A stretch of 64,000 nucleotides of DNA from Photobacterium aphoticum (lineage in GTDB: Bacteria; Pseudomonadota; Gammaproteobacteria; Enterobacterales; Vibrionaceae), in assembly GCF_001029435.1 (NCBI RefSeq), contig NZ_LDOV01000010.1:558001-622000 (forward strand). Reading direction: 5' to 3'. Made by a program: the position numbers and the translations under genes. Positions within the stretch are counted from its first letter, which is position 1. Each line of letters starts with the position of its first letter. A model generated the notes under the pieces. That model made no database searches. It saw only the letters and a program-made list of their open reading frames with translations, and had not been told where the DNA came from. Below are positions 8,588-17,587 of the stretch, in pieces.

Positions 8588-9814
8588 ATGGCAACCAATA
8601 CACACGACAGAACACACCGCAGAACTCACCGCAGACCCTGCACCTTATCTCGTGAACATCATTGTGCCTATTGCGTATTTTCCTGCCTGCGTCTGTCTAT
8701 CGTGTTATTGGTATTTACTCTGCTATCCATGCAAGCGCATGCCGAACAAGAAAACTCAATAAAACAAGAAATTACCGCCAACCAAACAGCCACAAAGCCT
8801 TCCTCAAATGCACGCGTACAAGTCGGCAGTTACAATTGTCCGCCTTTTGTCATTGAACATGATGACGGCACCTACTCAGGACTCAGCATTTTTCTATGGC
8901 ATAAAATTGCCGATGAGCTGGGATTAGAATACAAGATCACCAACCATGGGTTGGAAGAATTATTGAATGATGTTGCCTCACAGACGCTCAACATCGGGGT
9001 CTCTTGTATTTCCATCACACCTGAACGGGAAGAAATACTCGATTTTTCCCACTCTTTTTATGAGACACACCTGGCGATTGTAGTGAAACAGCAAGGGCAT
9101 TTTGCCACCATCAAGCAGATCCTAACCAATACCAAACTGCTCAAAGTTTTAGGCTTCTTTATGGCGGCCGCTGCGATCGTCGGTGGAATTTACTTCCTGC
9201 TGGAACACAAAGTGAATGACAAACTGTATTCTATGTCTTCAAACAAAGCCAAGCTGATCGAGGGGTTCATCTTAGGCTTGCTGTTTATCACGAAAGGCCC
9301 ATTTAACTATTACGAATTTCGCACACTCACAGGGCGGGTGTTAACGGTGATGCTCGCCGTCTTTACGACCTTTTTTATTGCCAGTATCACAGCGGTGTTA
9401 GCCAGTACGTTTACCCTCGGATTATTAAGTTCAGATATCAAAGGACCCAATGATCTGGCCAAAATGCGAGTCGGCGCCAAACAAGCATCAACGTCCTCTC
9501 TGTTTCTGACTAACCACAGTATTGTCCACCGCAGTTACCCGGATACCGCCGACCTGCTCGTGGCTTTGGATCAGGGTGAAGTTGATGCCATTGTGGCAGA
9601 TGATGCCGTGCTGAAGTTCATGATCAAGAAAGCCAAAGAAAATGGAGAATATGAAAGTCTCGTCATTCTCCCCTATCAATTTGAAAAACAGAACTATGGG
9701 TTGGTGATTGAAAACAACAGTCCACACCGAGAGAAACTCAATCGGGCCTTGCTAAAAATACGAAAAAGCCCAGAGTGGCGACAGGCACTGAATGATTATT
9801 TTGCGACGAGGTAA
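8588..9814 (+). CDS. Bacterial ionotropic glutamate receptor-like ligand-gated channel
   Basis: 408 residues. The order is: a signal peptide in about residues 33-52 after an odd Arg/His-rich extension; lobe 1 of a periplasmic amino acid-binding domain (about 77-165) with the ligand motif SITPERE (R147 in the position that holds a substrate carboxylate); membrane helix 1 (about 185-206); a pore-loop candidate (about 222-246); helix 2 (about 248-273); and lobe 2 with VDAIVADDAV (D338/D339). This split binding protein around a two-helix pore is the GluR0/iGluR layout. SITAVLAS at 266-273 resembles the SYTANLAAF signature of iGluRs, and no TVGYGD potassium filter is present. It is monocistronic, with its own terminator. 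Ligand and ion are unknown. Confidence 0.8.
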   Translation: MATNTHDRTHRRTHRRPCTLSREHHCAYCVFSCLRLSIVLLVFTLLSMQAHAEQENSIKQEITANQTATKPSSNARVQVGSYNCPPFVIEHDDGTYSGLSIFLWHKIADELGLEYKITNHGLEELLNDVASQTLNIGVSCISITPEREEILDFSHSFYETHLAIVVKQQGHFATIKQILTNTKLLKVLGFFMAAAAIVGGIYFLLEHKVNDKLYSMSSNKAKLIEGFILGLLFITKGPFNYYEFRTLTGRVLTVMLAVFTTFFIASITAVLASTFTLGLLSSDIKGPNDLAKMRVGAKQASTSSLFLTNHSIVHRSYPDTADLLVALDQGEVDAIVADDAVLKFMIKKAKENGEYESLVILPYQFEKQNYGLVIENNSPHREKLNRALLKIRKSPEWRQALNDYFATR

Positions 9815-9844
9815 TCTCTAGTATTTAAGGAGAAACCTAACACA

Positions 9845-9876
9845 AAAAAACGAGGCTTTTCGCCTCGTTTCTTTTT
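9845..9876. terminator. Bidirectional terminator between iGluR-like gene and viaA
   Basis: CGAGGC (9851-9856) pairs with GCCTCG (9862-9867), extended by flanking A/T pairs, around a 5-nt loop. An A run lies on the left and a T run on the right, serving both convergent genes. Confidence 0.85.
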
Positions 9877-9885
9877 ACTCTGACC

Positions 9886-11334
9886 TTACCGCCACTTAAA
9901 CAAGCGGCCAAGTCTTGAGGGGTGATAAGACCAACAATGGTCAAAGATGGTCATCAATTCAGGGTTACCGTACTTAGACAAGCTCACCGCGTGGAATCGG
10001 TTTTTATGCTCTTTCAGTTTATTGATGCGTTTGAGCATTTCTGTCGGTTGCGCTGGTGCAATAAAGTCCGATAGCACCACCAAATCGGCATTTTTGTATT
10101 TCTCCCCCAGCATGAGATCAATAGATTGATCCAACACCGGGCCTAAATCTGTGCCGCCATGAAAACTGTACGACAAGAAATTGAGCACTTCGCGTAACCC
10201 ATCTTGCTTGGTCAATTCATAGGTAATTTGCTGCGTTGAAAACATGATCACATAGCAATCACGATCCTCCGCTAATGCGATTTGCATCAAGCCATAGGCT
10301 AAGGCTTTAGCGCATTGCTCTGGAAAGCCATTCATAGAGCCCGAGGCATCAATACACACAATGAATGGGCCTTTATCTTGCTCCACCTGTTTGGTTTGAC
10401 GCTTATAGGCTTTCACGCGACGTAATTTACGTTGCGCCCCTTGCATGCGGTAGTTCAATAGGCGCTTATCAACCAAATGCTTGTAGAACACCACTTCCAG
10501 TTCAGGGTACGCCAAGAACATGGCTTCATTGGGTAACAACTTAGACAAGTCGTCGCTTTCATGGATCCCGACGATATCATCAGTGACACTGTCACTGCGC
10601 TCTTCCACCATTTTCAGATCTTCTGAGCGCACCCGCGCTTTATTCGGGTCATCAATCTCATTGGCCATGCGACCCAATTTTTCAGCAATTTCTTGCAGCC
10701 CATCGTTTTTTTTCAAAAACGTCGCCATGGTTTTCAGCGTGGTGACATCGGTACGGGTCAACTTGGCTTTCGCCATATCCCATAACCGACCGGCTTTGGT
10801 TTCATCACCCGCTTCTGTGACTTCATCCATCTGCTGCATGGTCTCAATGCGCTGGTACAGATCAGACAACAATTTCTCTTTGTGCTGCTCCAGTTCGTTC
10901 ATCTGCGCTTCTGTTAATGCCTGCGTCAGATGTTGGTACCACTGATGACAAAAGAACTGCTGAAACATCGGGTTTTGTTTCTGTACGTCCTTATCCAGCA
11001 ATGATTTTGCTTTGAAATAATAGGTCGATTGCCCTTCTAACTGTTTCACCGCCTCATGGACATGCTCACGGAAATACGCCGGCTCCCACTGGCTCACTTC
11101 CTGATACAGGCTGATCTCGCGTTGGAATTGATCTTCAACACTGACTTTGGTGATCCGCTGCTGCACCTGTCCCCGCCACTTATTGATTTGGCGTTTCATG
11201 GCAGACTTGATACCCGGGTTCGATTCCGCAGCCATCATCACTTGTGGCTGCATCATGAGTTCGTGAATTGCATTGTCGATAATGCCGGACTCACTCAGCA
11301 TCAAGGCTAAGTTCATCCCTTCAGATATAGGCAT
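9886..11334 (-). CDS. viaA: ViaA, von Willebrand factor A domain protein, partner of RavA
   Basis: 482 residues, the usual ViaA length. A long helical N-terminal part is followed by a C-terminal VWA domain with the metal-binding MIDAS motif DASGS at 329-333. ViaA stimulates the RavA ATPase, and in E. coli the pair is linked to respiratory complexes and aminoglycoside sensitivity. It begins 15 nt after the ravA stop and has AAGGAG 11 nt before the ATG, so it is the second gene of the ravA-viaA operon. Confidence 0.95.
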   Translation of the reverse strand: MPISEGMNLALMLSESGIIDNAIHELMMQPQVMMAAESNPGIKSAMKRQINKWRGQVQQRITKVSVEDQFQREISLYQEVSQWEPAYFREHVHEAVKQLEGQSTYYFKAKSLLDKDVQKQNPMFQQFFCHQWYQHLTQALTEAQMNELEQHKEKLLSDLYQRIETMQQMDEVTEAGDETKAGRLWDMAKAKLTRTDVTTLKTMATFLKKNDGLQEIAEKLGRMANEIDDPNKARVRSEDLKMVEERSDSVTDDIVGIHESDDLSKLLPNEAMFLAYPELEVVFYKHLVDKRLLNYRMQGAQRKLRRVKAYKRQTKQVEQDKGPFIVCIDASGSMNGFPEQCAKALAYGLMQIALAEDRDCYVIMFSTQQITYELTKQDGLREVLNFLSYSFHGGTDLGPVLDQSIDLMLGEKYKNADLVVLSDFIAPAQPTEMLKRINKLKEHKNRFHAVSLSKYGNPELMTIFDHCWSYHPSRLGRLFKWR

Positions 11335-11349
11335 AAGGGCTACAACTCC

Positions 11350-13005
11350 TTAGGCAAAATATTCGGACAATTGAGTAATGCGAAACGCATTTTTCTCAAT
11401 CATGACTTTCAGGTCATGCACCGCGTCCGTGGCAAGCGACAAACTGTGTTCAATTTGTTCCGGCAATTGCGGATCAATAAAATTATGCGGTAATGCGCCG
11501 TGGAAACTACTGCGCGACATTTTCAGGTTATGTTCGGCATCTACTGCTTTTTCTGATGCGCGTTCGGCTTCTTTCAGCCAATGGGCTTGTTGTGCATCGG
11601 TAATACCATGCTCACCGGCAATACCCACCAGCACTGCACGATTGGCAATATCTTTAATGACCAAACGTTGTTGCGCGTCGACTTCAAACTGGAAACGACA
11701 CAGGTGGGTATTTTTATTCACAAAGCCGTACATATCACACTGGCCTGATTTGATTTTTTTCTCAAACTCATCGCCATCCACATACACCCAGCGGCTATCG
11801 CCCTTTTCTTGCTCTGACACCGATGGGTTCTGCTGCAGCATCACCAGTTTGATCATGCGAGGATTATGATTGACGTTATAACGCTTGGCCGTTGAGAAAT
11901 CGTATTTAAACCATTCCTTACGCATCATGGATTCACGGGTGAACGTCATGCACAGTTCAGCCAGAATCTCATTCTGAATATCTTCCAGAATGACTTTGGC
12001 TTCATTTGCGCTGGCCTGTGCGGCTTCCTGATTGAATGCTTTCTGCGTGGCAAAATCCTGAATAATAGTCTGAATAACCTGGCGAGATTCCGGGCTGTTC
12101 CACATACAATCACGTAGCAGTAGAAGATCCAATGGATTGATTGCGTCGCGGCCATTAAAGAAGGCACTGGCTTTCAGAAGGCGTACCGACTTTTTCCAGC
12201 GGCGGTCAGAGATATACAACTCACTCTCTTGTGCATCCACCCCATCCTCTTCCGCAGAACGCGTTTCAATCATGCTTTTCAGCTGGTAAATCTTCTCAAA
12301 AATAGCGTCTGAGAGTGTGATGCCATCAATGTGTGACTGCCAACTTTCGTATTCTTCATCCGTAATGGCTAACCCCGGCTCCATTTGCGAAATGGCTGGG
12401 CCTTCTCCCATCAACATGGCTTTAAAGTTTTGCTTCTCTTGAATACGGTTAACAAACACACGTACCAGCATGCGGTCGTACAAAGCTTCAAGACCGCTGT
12501 CTTCGTCCGGCAATTCATTCGATGCCGTGATGAGCAAGCGCATTGGCACAGGCAGAACGTCTTGCCCGTTTTTGAAGGTGCGCTCGTTCACCACTGTCAA
12601 CAAGGTATTAAGGATAGCCGGCCCCGCTTTCCAAATCTCATCCAGGAACACGACTTGCGCGGTCGGCAAATAGCCGTCCACTAAACGGACATATTTACCG
12701 TTGTCTTTGAGTTCTTGAATGGAAAGTGGACCGAAAACTTCTTCGGGGGTAGAAAAACGTGTCATGAGGTAGTCGAAAAAGCGGCTGTTATCAAAAGCCT
12801 GAATAAGTCGCTTGGCAATCAAACTTTTCGCAATACCGGGCGGCCCTAATAAGAACACGCTCTCCCCGGCCAATGCAGCAAGCAGACACAATTTGATGGT
12901 TTCTTCACGCTCGTACACCCCGTTTGACAGGGCTTTGATAAGCTTTTGAATCCTCTCGGAAACAAGCGCCTTATTGGGTTGAGCACTGCTTGCCATTGTC
13001 AGCAT
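11350..13005 (-). CDS. ravA: RavA, MoxR-family AAA+ ATPase
   Basis: 551 residues. The Walker A motif GPPGIAKS is at 54-61, Walker B VVFLDEI ends near 124, and the MoxR-type C-terminal region follows (including the triple-helical segment and the LARA-like domain region). In E. coli RavA forms hexamers, binds the lysine decarboxylase LdcI and works with ViaA. The chosen ATG has AGAGG 8 nt upstream; a second ATG three codons later is also possible. It is first in the ravA-viaA operon. The upstream region carries three CCAATAT repeats. Confidence 0.95.
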   Translation of the reverse strand: MLTMASSAQPNKALVSERIQKLIKALSNGVYEREETIKLCLLAALAGESVFLLGPPGIAKSLIAKRLIQAFDNSRFFDYLMTRFSTPEEVFGPLSIQELKDNGKYVRLVDGYLPTAQVVFLDEIWKAGPAILNTLLTVVNERTFKNGQDVLPVPMRLLITASNELPDEDSGLEALYDRMLVRVFVNRIQEKQNFKAMLMGEGPAISQMEPGLAITDEEYESWQSHIDGITLSDAIFEKIYQLKSMIETRSAEEDGVDAQESELYISDRRWKKSVRLLKASAFFNGRDAINPLDLLLLRDCMWNSPESRQVIQTIIQDFATQKAFNQEAAQASANEAKVILEDIQNEILAELCMTFTRESMMRKEWFKYDFSTAKRYNVNHNPRMIKLVMLQQNPSVSEQEKGDSRWVYVDGDEFEKKIKSGQCDMYGFVNKNTHLCRFQFEVDAQQRLVIKDIANRAVLVGIAGEHGITDAQQAHWLKEAERASEKAVDAEHNLKMSRSSFHGALPHNFIDPQLPEQIEHSLSLATDAVHDLKVMIEKNAFRITQLSEYFA

Positions 13006-13533
13006 ATTTCCGACCTCTTTTGGTTAGCGCATCCTTGTGCATCACACTCTTAGTAGCATAGACACAAACAATACGTTGTTACAATGATGTTAATAGACAT
13101 GTTTTGTTACATCCTTTATATATCAAAGACATTGTTTCAGCTCTAGCACACAATCTTTGTTTCCAATATTGAGATCCTGGTAACAGAATTTTCATCCAAT
13201 ATCTGTGCTTTTTGTATCCAATATCGAAATTTCCTCCATTTTTGTTGATGAAATATAAAAAATGTTGAGCGTTTGATCGCTGCATAAAGTGTGATGGGAA
13301 AGACTTTTTCGAGAGTCATTTTCAAGTCTTGCATTTACTGATAGGAAGGAAAGTATCAGAACGTCTTCTGGTGGAGATTTCAAAGAGTCAGTATTAACTC
13401 ATGACTCATTGCACATATCATAGATAAATGACTAACGCGCTGTTTCATTGACATAAAAGTGTAAACAGATTGTATGCCCCACCCGGCTTTGTAATCATGA
13501 GGTGAATATCGAACACGAGTACTGTCTGCTTTC
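13006..13533. other. Divergent AT-rich regulatory region between ravA and the diguanylate cyclase
   Basis: This 528-bp, AT-rich stretch lies between divergent starts. Short open frames on both strands look random. The one clear pattern is three direct CCAATAT copies (see separate entry). No terminator or RNA gene is evident. Confidence 0.5.
13157..13230 (+). repeat. Three direct CCAATAT repeats with extended similarity
   Basis: CCAATAT occurs at 13163-13169, 13196-13202 and 13218-13224, start-to-start spacings 33 and 22 bp, close to three and two helical turns. Copies 1 and 3 agree at 17 of 20 positions over TTTGTWTCCAATATYGARAT; copy 2 shares the core and a T-rich left flank. This looks like a same-face array of binding sites, about 155-225 bp upstream of the ravA start. 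Confidence 0.5.
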
Positions 13534-14400
13534 ATGAATACACTGTCGCAACTCCCGCCTCGTCTTATCGTTTTTGTCTGTATCGGCGTATTATTGTCTG
13601 CGCTTGTACCTGCAAATGGCCAATTAGATATCGTCGTATCGATCATGACGTTGGTGCTGATCATCATGCTGCTACGTGAAGATGTGGATAAGAACATGCG
13701 CAGTTGGCTGATGTTAGCAACAGGCACCTATTCCATTGGGGTTCTGGCTGATATTCTCGATGAGGTGCCAGAGTTAGATTCACACTGGCTGATCAATTCA
13801 ATCGACAATATCTTCATGCATATTGGCGTTTTTTTGATCTGCTTTTGTTTTATCAAAATGATGACCTCTCGCCGCTCACTGATTAATGAACTCAACAACC
13901 AAATTGACATTGCCCATCAATTAGAAGCGGAATTAAGCCGGTTGGTGTTAGAAGATGATCTGACGGGGCTGCAAAACCGCCGGGCCTTATTCCGTCATTT
14001 TGATGAAATGGCTTTTTCTCATGAACGCGGCGTCTTAGCCTATATCGATATCGATAACTTTAAACAGGTCAACGACACCTTCAGCCACGCGTGTGGTGAT
14101 GCATTACTGGTAAAAATAGCTCAACATTTAAGAGACACGGCGCCAGCAGGCAGCCAAATTTACCGTATTGGTGGCGACGAGTTTGTACTGCTACTGCCTT
14201 CTGAAGACACCGAGAACAGTCAGGCGTGGTTGAGTGCGCTCTATGATGCCAGCGAAACCACGCGCGATTACTACCAGATTGATTTAAGCGTGGGTTTATC
14301 CCCTTATTACCCCGGTAACCTGAGCGATCCGGATGCCATTTTAGTCAAAGCGGATAAAGCGATGTATAAGGAAAAAATGGCTAAAAAAGACGAGAATTAA
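13534..14400 (+). CDS. Membrane diguanylate cyclase (GGDEF domain)
   Basis: 288 residues with about four hydrophobic N-terminal segments (residues 10-115), a short coiled linker (INELNNQIDIAHQLEAELS) and a C-terminal GGDEF domain. The catalytic signature RIGGDEF is intact, as are DDLTGLQNRRAL and DIDNFKQVNDTFSHACGD, so c-di-GMP synthesis is expected. The residues where an RxxD inhibitory site would lie (before RIGGDEF) read PAGS, so the classical product-inhibition site is absent. It stands alone, about 8 kb from the pel operon, whose PelD is a c-di-GMP receptor; a functional link is only inferred. No strong ribosome site precedes the ATG. Confidence 0.92.
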   Translation: MNTLSQLPPRLIVFVCIGVLLSALVPANGQLDIVVSIMTLVLIIMLLREDVDKNMRSWLMLATGTYSIGVLADILDEVPELDSHWLINSIDNIFMHIGVFLICFCFIKMMTSRRSLINELNNQIDIAHQLEAELSRLVLEDDLTGLQNRRALFRHFDEMAFSHERGVLAYIDIDNFKQVNDTFSHACGDALLVKIAQHLRDTAPAGSQIYRIGGDEFVLLLPSEDTENSQAWLSALYDASETTRDYYQIDLSVGLSPYYPGNLSDPDAILVKADKAMYKEKMAKKDEN

Positions 14401-14450
14401 CAGCAGCCAGTGATTTATTCTGTACTCATCCCATTCGACTTTTCACATTA

Positions 14451-14468
14451 GTGTCATAGTCTCGTAAT
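14451..14468 (+). promoter_or_regulatory. Possible Pho box upstream of the PstS-like gene
   Basis: GTGTCAT-AGTC-TCGTAAT matches the two-heptamer, 4-bp spacer PhoB consensus (CTGTCAT repeats) at 10 of 14 heptamer positions. The first half is good and the second is weak. It lies 43 nt before the start codon. Confidence 0.3.
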
Positions 14469-14510
14469 AGCATGGGCGCCATTGTTCATTTGGTGCTATT
14501 GGAGATTGAC

Positions 14511-15329
14511 ATGTTTACCCGATCCACGTTGTACGCGATCATTGCTGGCTTGTCGTTCACGGCTTCTGCCGAAGACACAGTGACCATTACCGGATCGACC
14601 TCAGCGAGCCATATTGTAGAAGTATTGGCAGAAACCTACACGAAAGCGACACCTGATACGAATATCGAAGTACAAGGCATTGGCTCGTCTGCCGGGATAC
14701 AAGCGCTGAAAAAAGGCGTGTCGGATTTGGGTATGAGCTCTCGCTATTTGAACACGGATGAAATTAAGCCGGATGTCGAAACGGTCTTGATTGCCCATGA
14801 TGGCATTGCCATGGTGGTGCACAAAGACAATCCGGTCACCAACTTGTCACGTGAACAAATCGAGCAGATCTATCAGGGTAAAATCACCAATTGGAAAGAC
14901 GTCGGAGGGCCTGACCTGTCAATGGCTGTCGTCAGCCGTGAAAATGCCTCGGGATCACGCTTTTCGTTTGAAGACTACATGCACCTGACTCGTGAAATTG
15001 ATGGTCAAGTCGTTTCCGGAGTTAATCCACGAGTGTTGGTCGTCAATACCAATGGTACAGTGAAAAGTCTGGTCTCTCGCAACAAGCATGCCATTGGCTA
15101 TATTTCATTGGGCTCTGTCGATGATTCTGTTAAAGCGCTCTCTTTTGATGGCGTTGCGCCAACGTTAGATAATCTTGAATCCGGTGATTATAAGATTTCA
15201 CGTCCTTTTTTAATGCTATACAAACCTAAGAAAGTGGCCAAGCCAGCGAAAGCCTTTATGGATTACGTGACTTCGGAGAACGGGCAAACCTTAGTAGAGA
15301 AATACAACTACATGCCCGCCCATCAATAA
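14511..15329 (+). CDS. PstS-like phosphate-binding periplasmic protein
   Basis: 272 residues from the ATG at 14511 (GGAGA 5 nt upstream). An upstream in-frame ATG at 14472 would spoil the signal peptide, which otherwise ends near SFTASA. The mature protein begins TVTITGSTSASHIVEVLAE, the anion-binding loop region typical of PstS-type proteins, followed by GSSAGIQALKKGVSDLGMSSR and ENASGSRFSFEDY. The family binds phosphate for ABC import or sensing. No permease or ATPase genes are adjacent, so it is an orphan binding protein here. It is ended by a hairpin shared with the convergent sulfurtransferase gene. Confidence 0.82.
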   Translation: MFTRSTLYAIIAGLSFTASAEDTVTITGSTSASHIVEVLAETYTKATPDTNIEVQGIGSSAGIQALKKGVSDLGMSSRYLNTDEIKPDVETVLIAHDGIAMVVHKDNPVTNLSREQIEQIYQGKITNWKDVGGPDLSMAVVSRENASGSRFSFEDYMHLTREIDGQVVSGVNPRVLVVNTNGTVKSLVSRNKHAIGYISLGSVDDSVKALSFDGVAPTLDNLESGDYKISRPFLMLYKPKKVAKPAKAFMDYVTSENGQTLVEKYNYMPAHQ

Positions 15330-15351
15330 GTCATATCCTGTTCTACATACA

Positions 15352-15386
15352 AAAAAGCCGACACACTTCAATTGCATCGGCTTTTC
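15352..15386. terminator. Bidirectional terminator between pstS-like gene and sseA
   Basis: AAAAAGCCGA (15352-15361) pairs with TCGGCTTTT (15377-15385) around a 15-nt loop region, with A and T runs on either side. Confidence 0.8.
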
Positions 15387-15429
15387 TATTCACTAAAATG
15401 TATTTCTACGAAAAGATATTCCGCGCGAG

Positions 15430-16278
15430 TTATTCCACGGGATATTTGTACTCGCTGCCCCACTCTGTCCAAGAGCCATCGTAAACAGTCAGCTTTTTAC
15501 GGCCAGATAAATCCGCCGCCAATGCCAAAATACAGGCCGTAACACCCGACCCACAGCTGAAAATCAATTGCTGTTCGGGTTCACTCAACGCATCAAATCG
15601 CTGCTTTAACTGATCATCCGGCAAGAAATAACCGTTATGCAGCAATTGGCTAAACGGCAGGCTGTTTGCGTAATGCATATGGCCACTACGAACCCCTTCT
15701 CGCGGCTCAGGCTGTAAGCCATAAAATCGCTCAGCAGGACGCGCATCAAAGATTTGATTGTCCGGATCATTTAAGTGCTGATGCAAAGTATCCCCATCAA
15801 TCACCCACGCATGATCTAAGGTTGCCTTATACTGGGTGGGTGTGACCGCCTCAGGGCGTTGCGTGTCCACCGCATACCCAGCGGCTCGCCAGGCAGGAAA
15901 ACCGCCATCCAGCACGGCTACATGCTGATGCCCCATTGCACGGAACATCCACCATACCCGTGGCGCAGAAAACATCCCCTGACTGTCATACACCACAATG
16001 ACACTGTCATTACTGACCCCTAACTGACCGACCTCGTCAGCAAAATGCGCAGCGGTCGGCAGCATGTGTGGCAAGCTCGCATCTGGATCCGCGATTTTTT
16101 TATCGAAATCGAAATATTGCGCATGAGGAATACGCTTTTGTTGCCATTCAAGATAGCCATTACGTTCAGACCCCGGCATAAACCAACTGGCATCCAACAC
16201 CACTAACTGCGGATGTGTTAAATGCTCAGCTAACCATTCGGTAGAAACCCGTGAAGAAGGAAGCATTAACGCTGACAT
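15430..16278 (-). CDS. sseA: 3-mercaptopyruvate sulfurtransferase (double rhodanese)
   Basis: 282 residues from the ATG at 16278, which has AAGGA 7 nt upstream. The open frame continues further upstream without a better start. Two rhodanese domains are visible: an inactive N-terminal one (VVLDASWFMPG...VIVVYD) and a C-terminal one with the active-site loop CGSGVT, the signature of mercaptopyruvate sulfurtransferases rather than thiosulfate-preferring rhodaneses. It transfers sulfur from 3-mercaptopyruvate to acceptors in the cytosol. It is divergent from the LpxR-like gene. Confidence 0.92.
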   Translation of the reverse strand: MSALMLPSSRVSTEWLAEHLTHPQLVVLDASWFMPGSERNGYLEWQQKRIPHAQYFDFDKKIADPDASLPHMLPTAAHFADEVGQLGVSNDSVIVVYDSQGMFSAPRVWWMFRAMGHQHVAVLDGGFPAWRAAGYAVDTQRPEAVTPTQYKATLDHAWVIDGDTLHQHLNDPDNQIFDARPAERFYGLQPEPREGVRSGHMHYANSLPFSQLLHNGYFLPDDQLKQRFDALSEPEQQLIFSCGSGVTACILALAADLSGRKKLTVYDGSWTEWGSEYKYPVE

Positions 16279-16477
16279 TTGATTTTCCTTTGCACAAAAA
16301 GAACCGCCATCACAAACATTGACGTATGAAACGTAAATACACTGGCGGTGAATCAACACTATTCGATATGATAAACAGACCATAGTTGCGGTAAAGGAAT
16401 ATCTCATGAAACAGACAAAGCATTGTCCCGCAACCACTGATGTACAGACACCTTCATGTTGTATCAAAGGATTGTCA

Positions 16478-17470
16478 ATGAAACAAATCTCAAGCGCACT
16501 GATTGTTAGCAGTGTAATACTTGCAACGCCCGCTTTTGCATTTAATGCTGGCAGCTTCTCATTTTCCATGGATAACGACGGCATTGTAGGGACAGATCAG
16601 AACTACACCAATGGCGTGTTTTTAGAATATAACGCACCCGCCAGCCACAATTTGTCGATTGATGGTCCTGCTCCAATCCGTTTTGCCGCACAATGGTTAC
16701 CTTTAGATGACGCCGCCAAACAAGGCTGGAGCCTGCGACTTGGCCAACAAATGTGGACGCCGGAAGACATTGAGTCAACCGAACCCGTCCCAAATGAGCG
16801 CCCTTACGCTGGGGTATTGTTTCTAGAAAGTGGCATTTACCAGTACACCCCGTCTTCTGTCGATAAATTTAACCTGATGCTGGGTGTTATTGGCCCGAAT
16901 GCCTTTGCTGAACAAAGCCAGAAGTTTATCCATGAAATTATTGGATCCGATGATCCGATGGGCTGGGATTATCAAATCGAGAATCAAATGCTGTTTAATC
17001 TGGGTTATCAGGGTCATCGCCTGATCACTCGCCAACCAACATCAGGTAATAACAGTTACGACATCAGTGCGGTGGGCCGCTTGAATGCGGGTAATTATCA
17101 GAGTGAAGCTGCTATAGGCGGAGTCATGCGTTGGGGTAAGCACCTTGCTGATAACTTTGGCACCACGGGGTTTACGCCGGGTAAATTTGTCGACAGCGGC
17201 GTACTGGCCACCAGCCAATCCGGTTACTTTTTCTTTGCCGGGCTTGAGGGTCGCTACCGTTTTAATGATGTGACCATCGAAGGGGATCGCCCGGACAATG
17301 TGCCCGATACTCACATTGAACACTGGCAAGCCACTGCCGTGTTGGGTGCGGTGTATTATCAGCCAAAATGGGGAGCCAGCCTCAGTTTCGCCACCAATAC
17401 GCCAGATTTTAAAGAAGATCCTCGCAGCTCCAACTCTAACGGTTCTATCGAGTTTTTCTGGCGCTTTTAA
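16478..17470 (+). CDS. LpxR-like outer membrane lipid A 3'-O-deacylase (DUF2219)
   Basis: 330 residues from the ATG at 16478 (AAGGA 6 nt upstream), giving a clean signal peptide ending ATPAFA. The mature barrel begins with FSMDNDGIVGTDQNYTNG, matching the N-D and T catalytic region of LpxR, then NERPYAGVLF and a later KFIHEIIG segment with the expected His and Glu. It ends in FFWRF, a C-terminal aromatic outer membrane signal. LpxR removes the 3'-acyloxyacyl chain of lipid A. A second in-frame ATG at 16406 also has AAGGA at 7 nt spacing but would place 24 hydrophilic residues before the signal peptide. Confidence 0.88.
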   Translation: MKQISSALIVSSVILATPAFAFNAGSFSFSMDNDGIVGTDQNYTNGVFLEYNAPASHNLSIDGPAPIRFAAQWLPLDDAAKQGWSLRLGQQMWTPEDIESTEPVPNERPYAGVLFLESGIYQYTPSSVDKFNLMLGVIGPNAFAEQSQKFIHEIIGSDDPMGWDYQIENQMLFNLGYQGHRLITRQPTSGNNSYDISAVGRLNAGNYQSEAAIGGVMRWGKHLADNFGTTGFTPGKFVDSGVLATSQSGYFFFAGLEGRYRFNDVTIEGDRPDNVPDTHIEHWQATAVLGAVYYQPKWGASLSFATNTPDFKEDPRSSNSNGSIEFFWRF

Positions 17471-17513
17471 TTCTCGCCTTTGATTCCCGAGCTCTCTTCA
17501 ATATTTGCCCCAA

Positions 17514-17547
17514 CAAAAAAGCCTTACTCATCACAAGTAAGGCTTTT
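17514..17547. terminator. Bidirectional terminator after the LpxR-like gene
   Basis: GCCTTACT (17521-17528) pairs with AGTAAGGC (17536-17543) with a 7-nt loop, flanked by A and T runs. It lies between convergent genes. Confidence 0.88.
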
Positions 17548-17587
17548 GCATTTCAGGCTACCGTTCTAAATGGCAGAGAAAAATAAC

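Noticed and set aside
13079-13383. Overlapping minus-strand frames of 60-70 codons upstream of ravA
   Set aside because: Three frames are open at once because the DNA is AT-rich; none has a ribosome site or a known motif.
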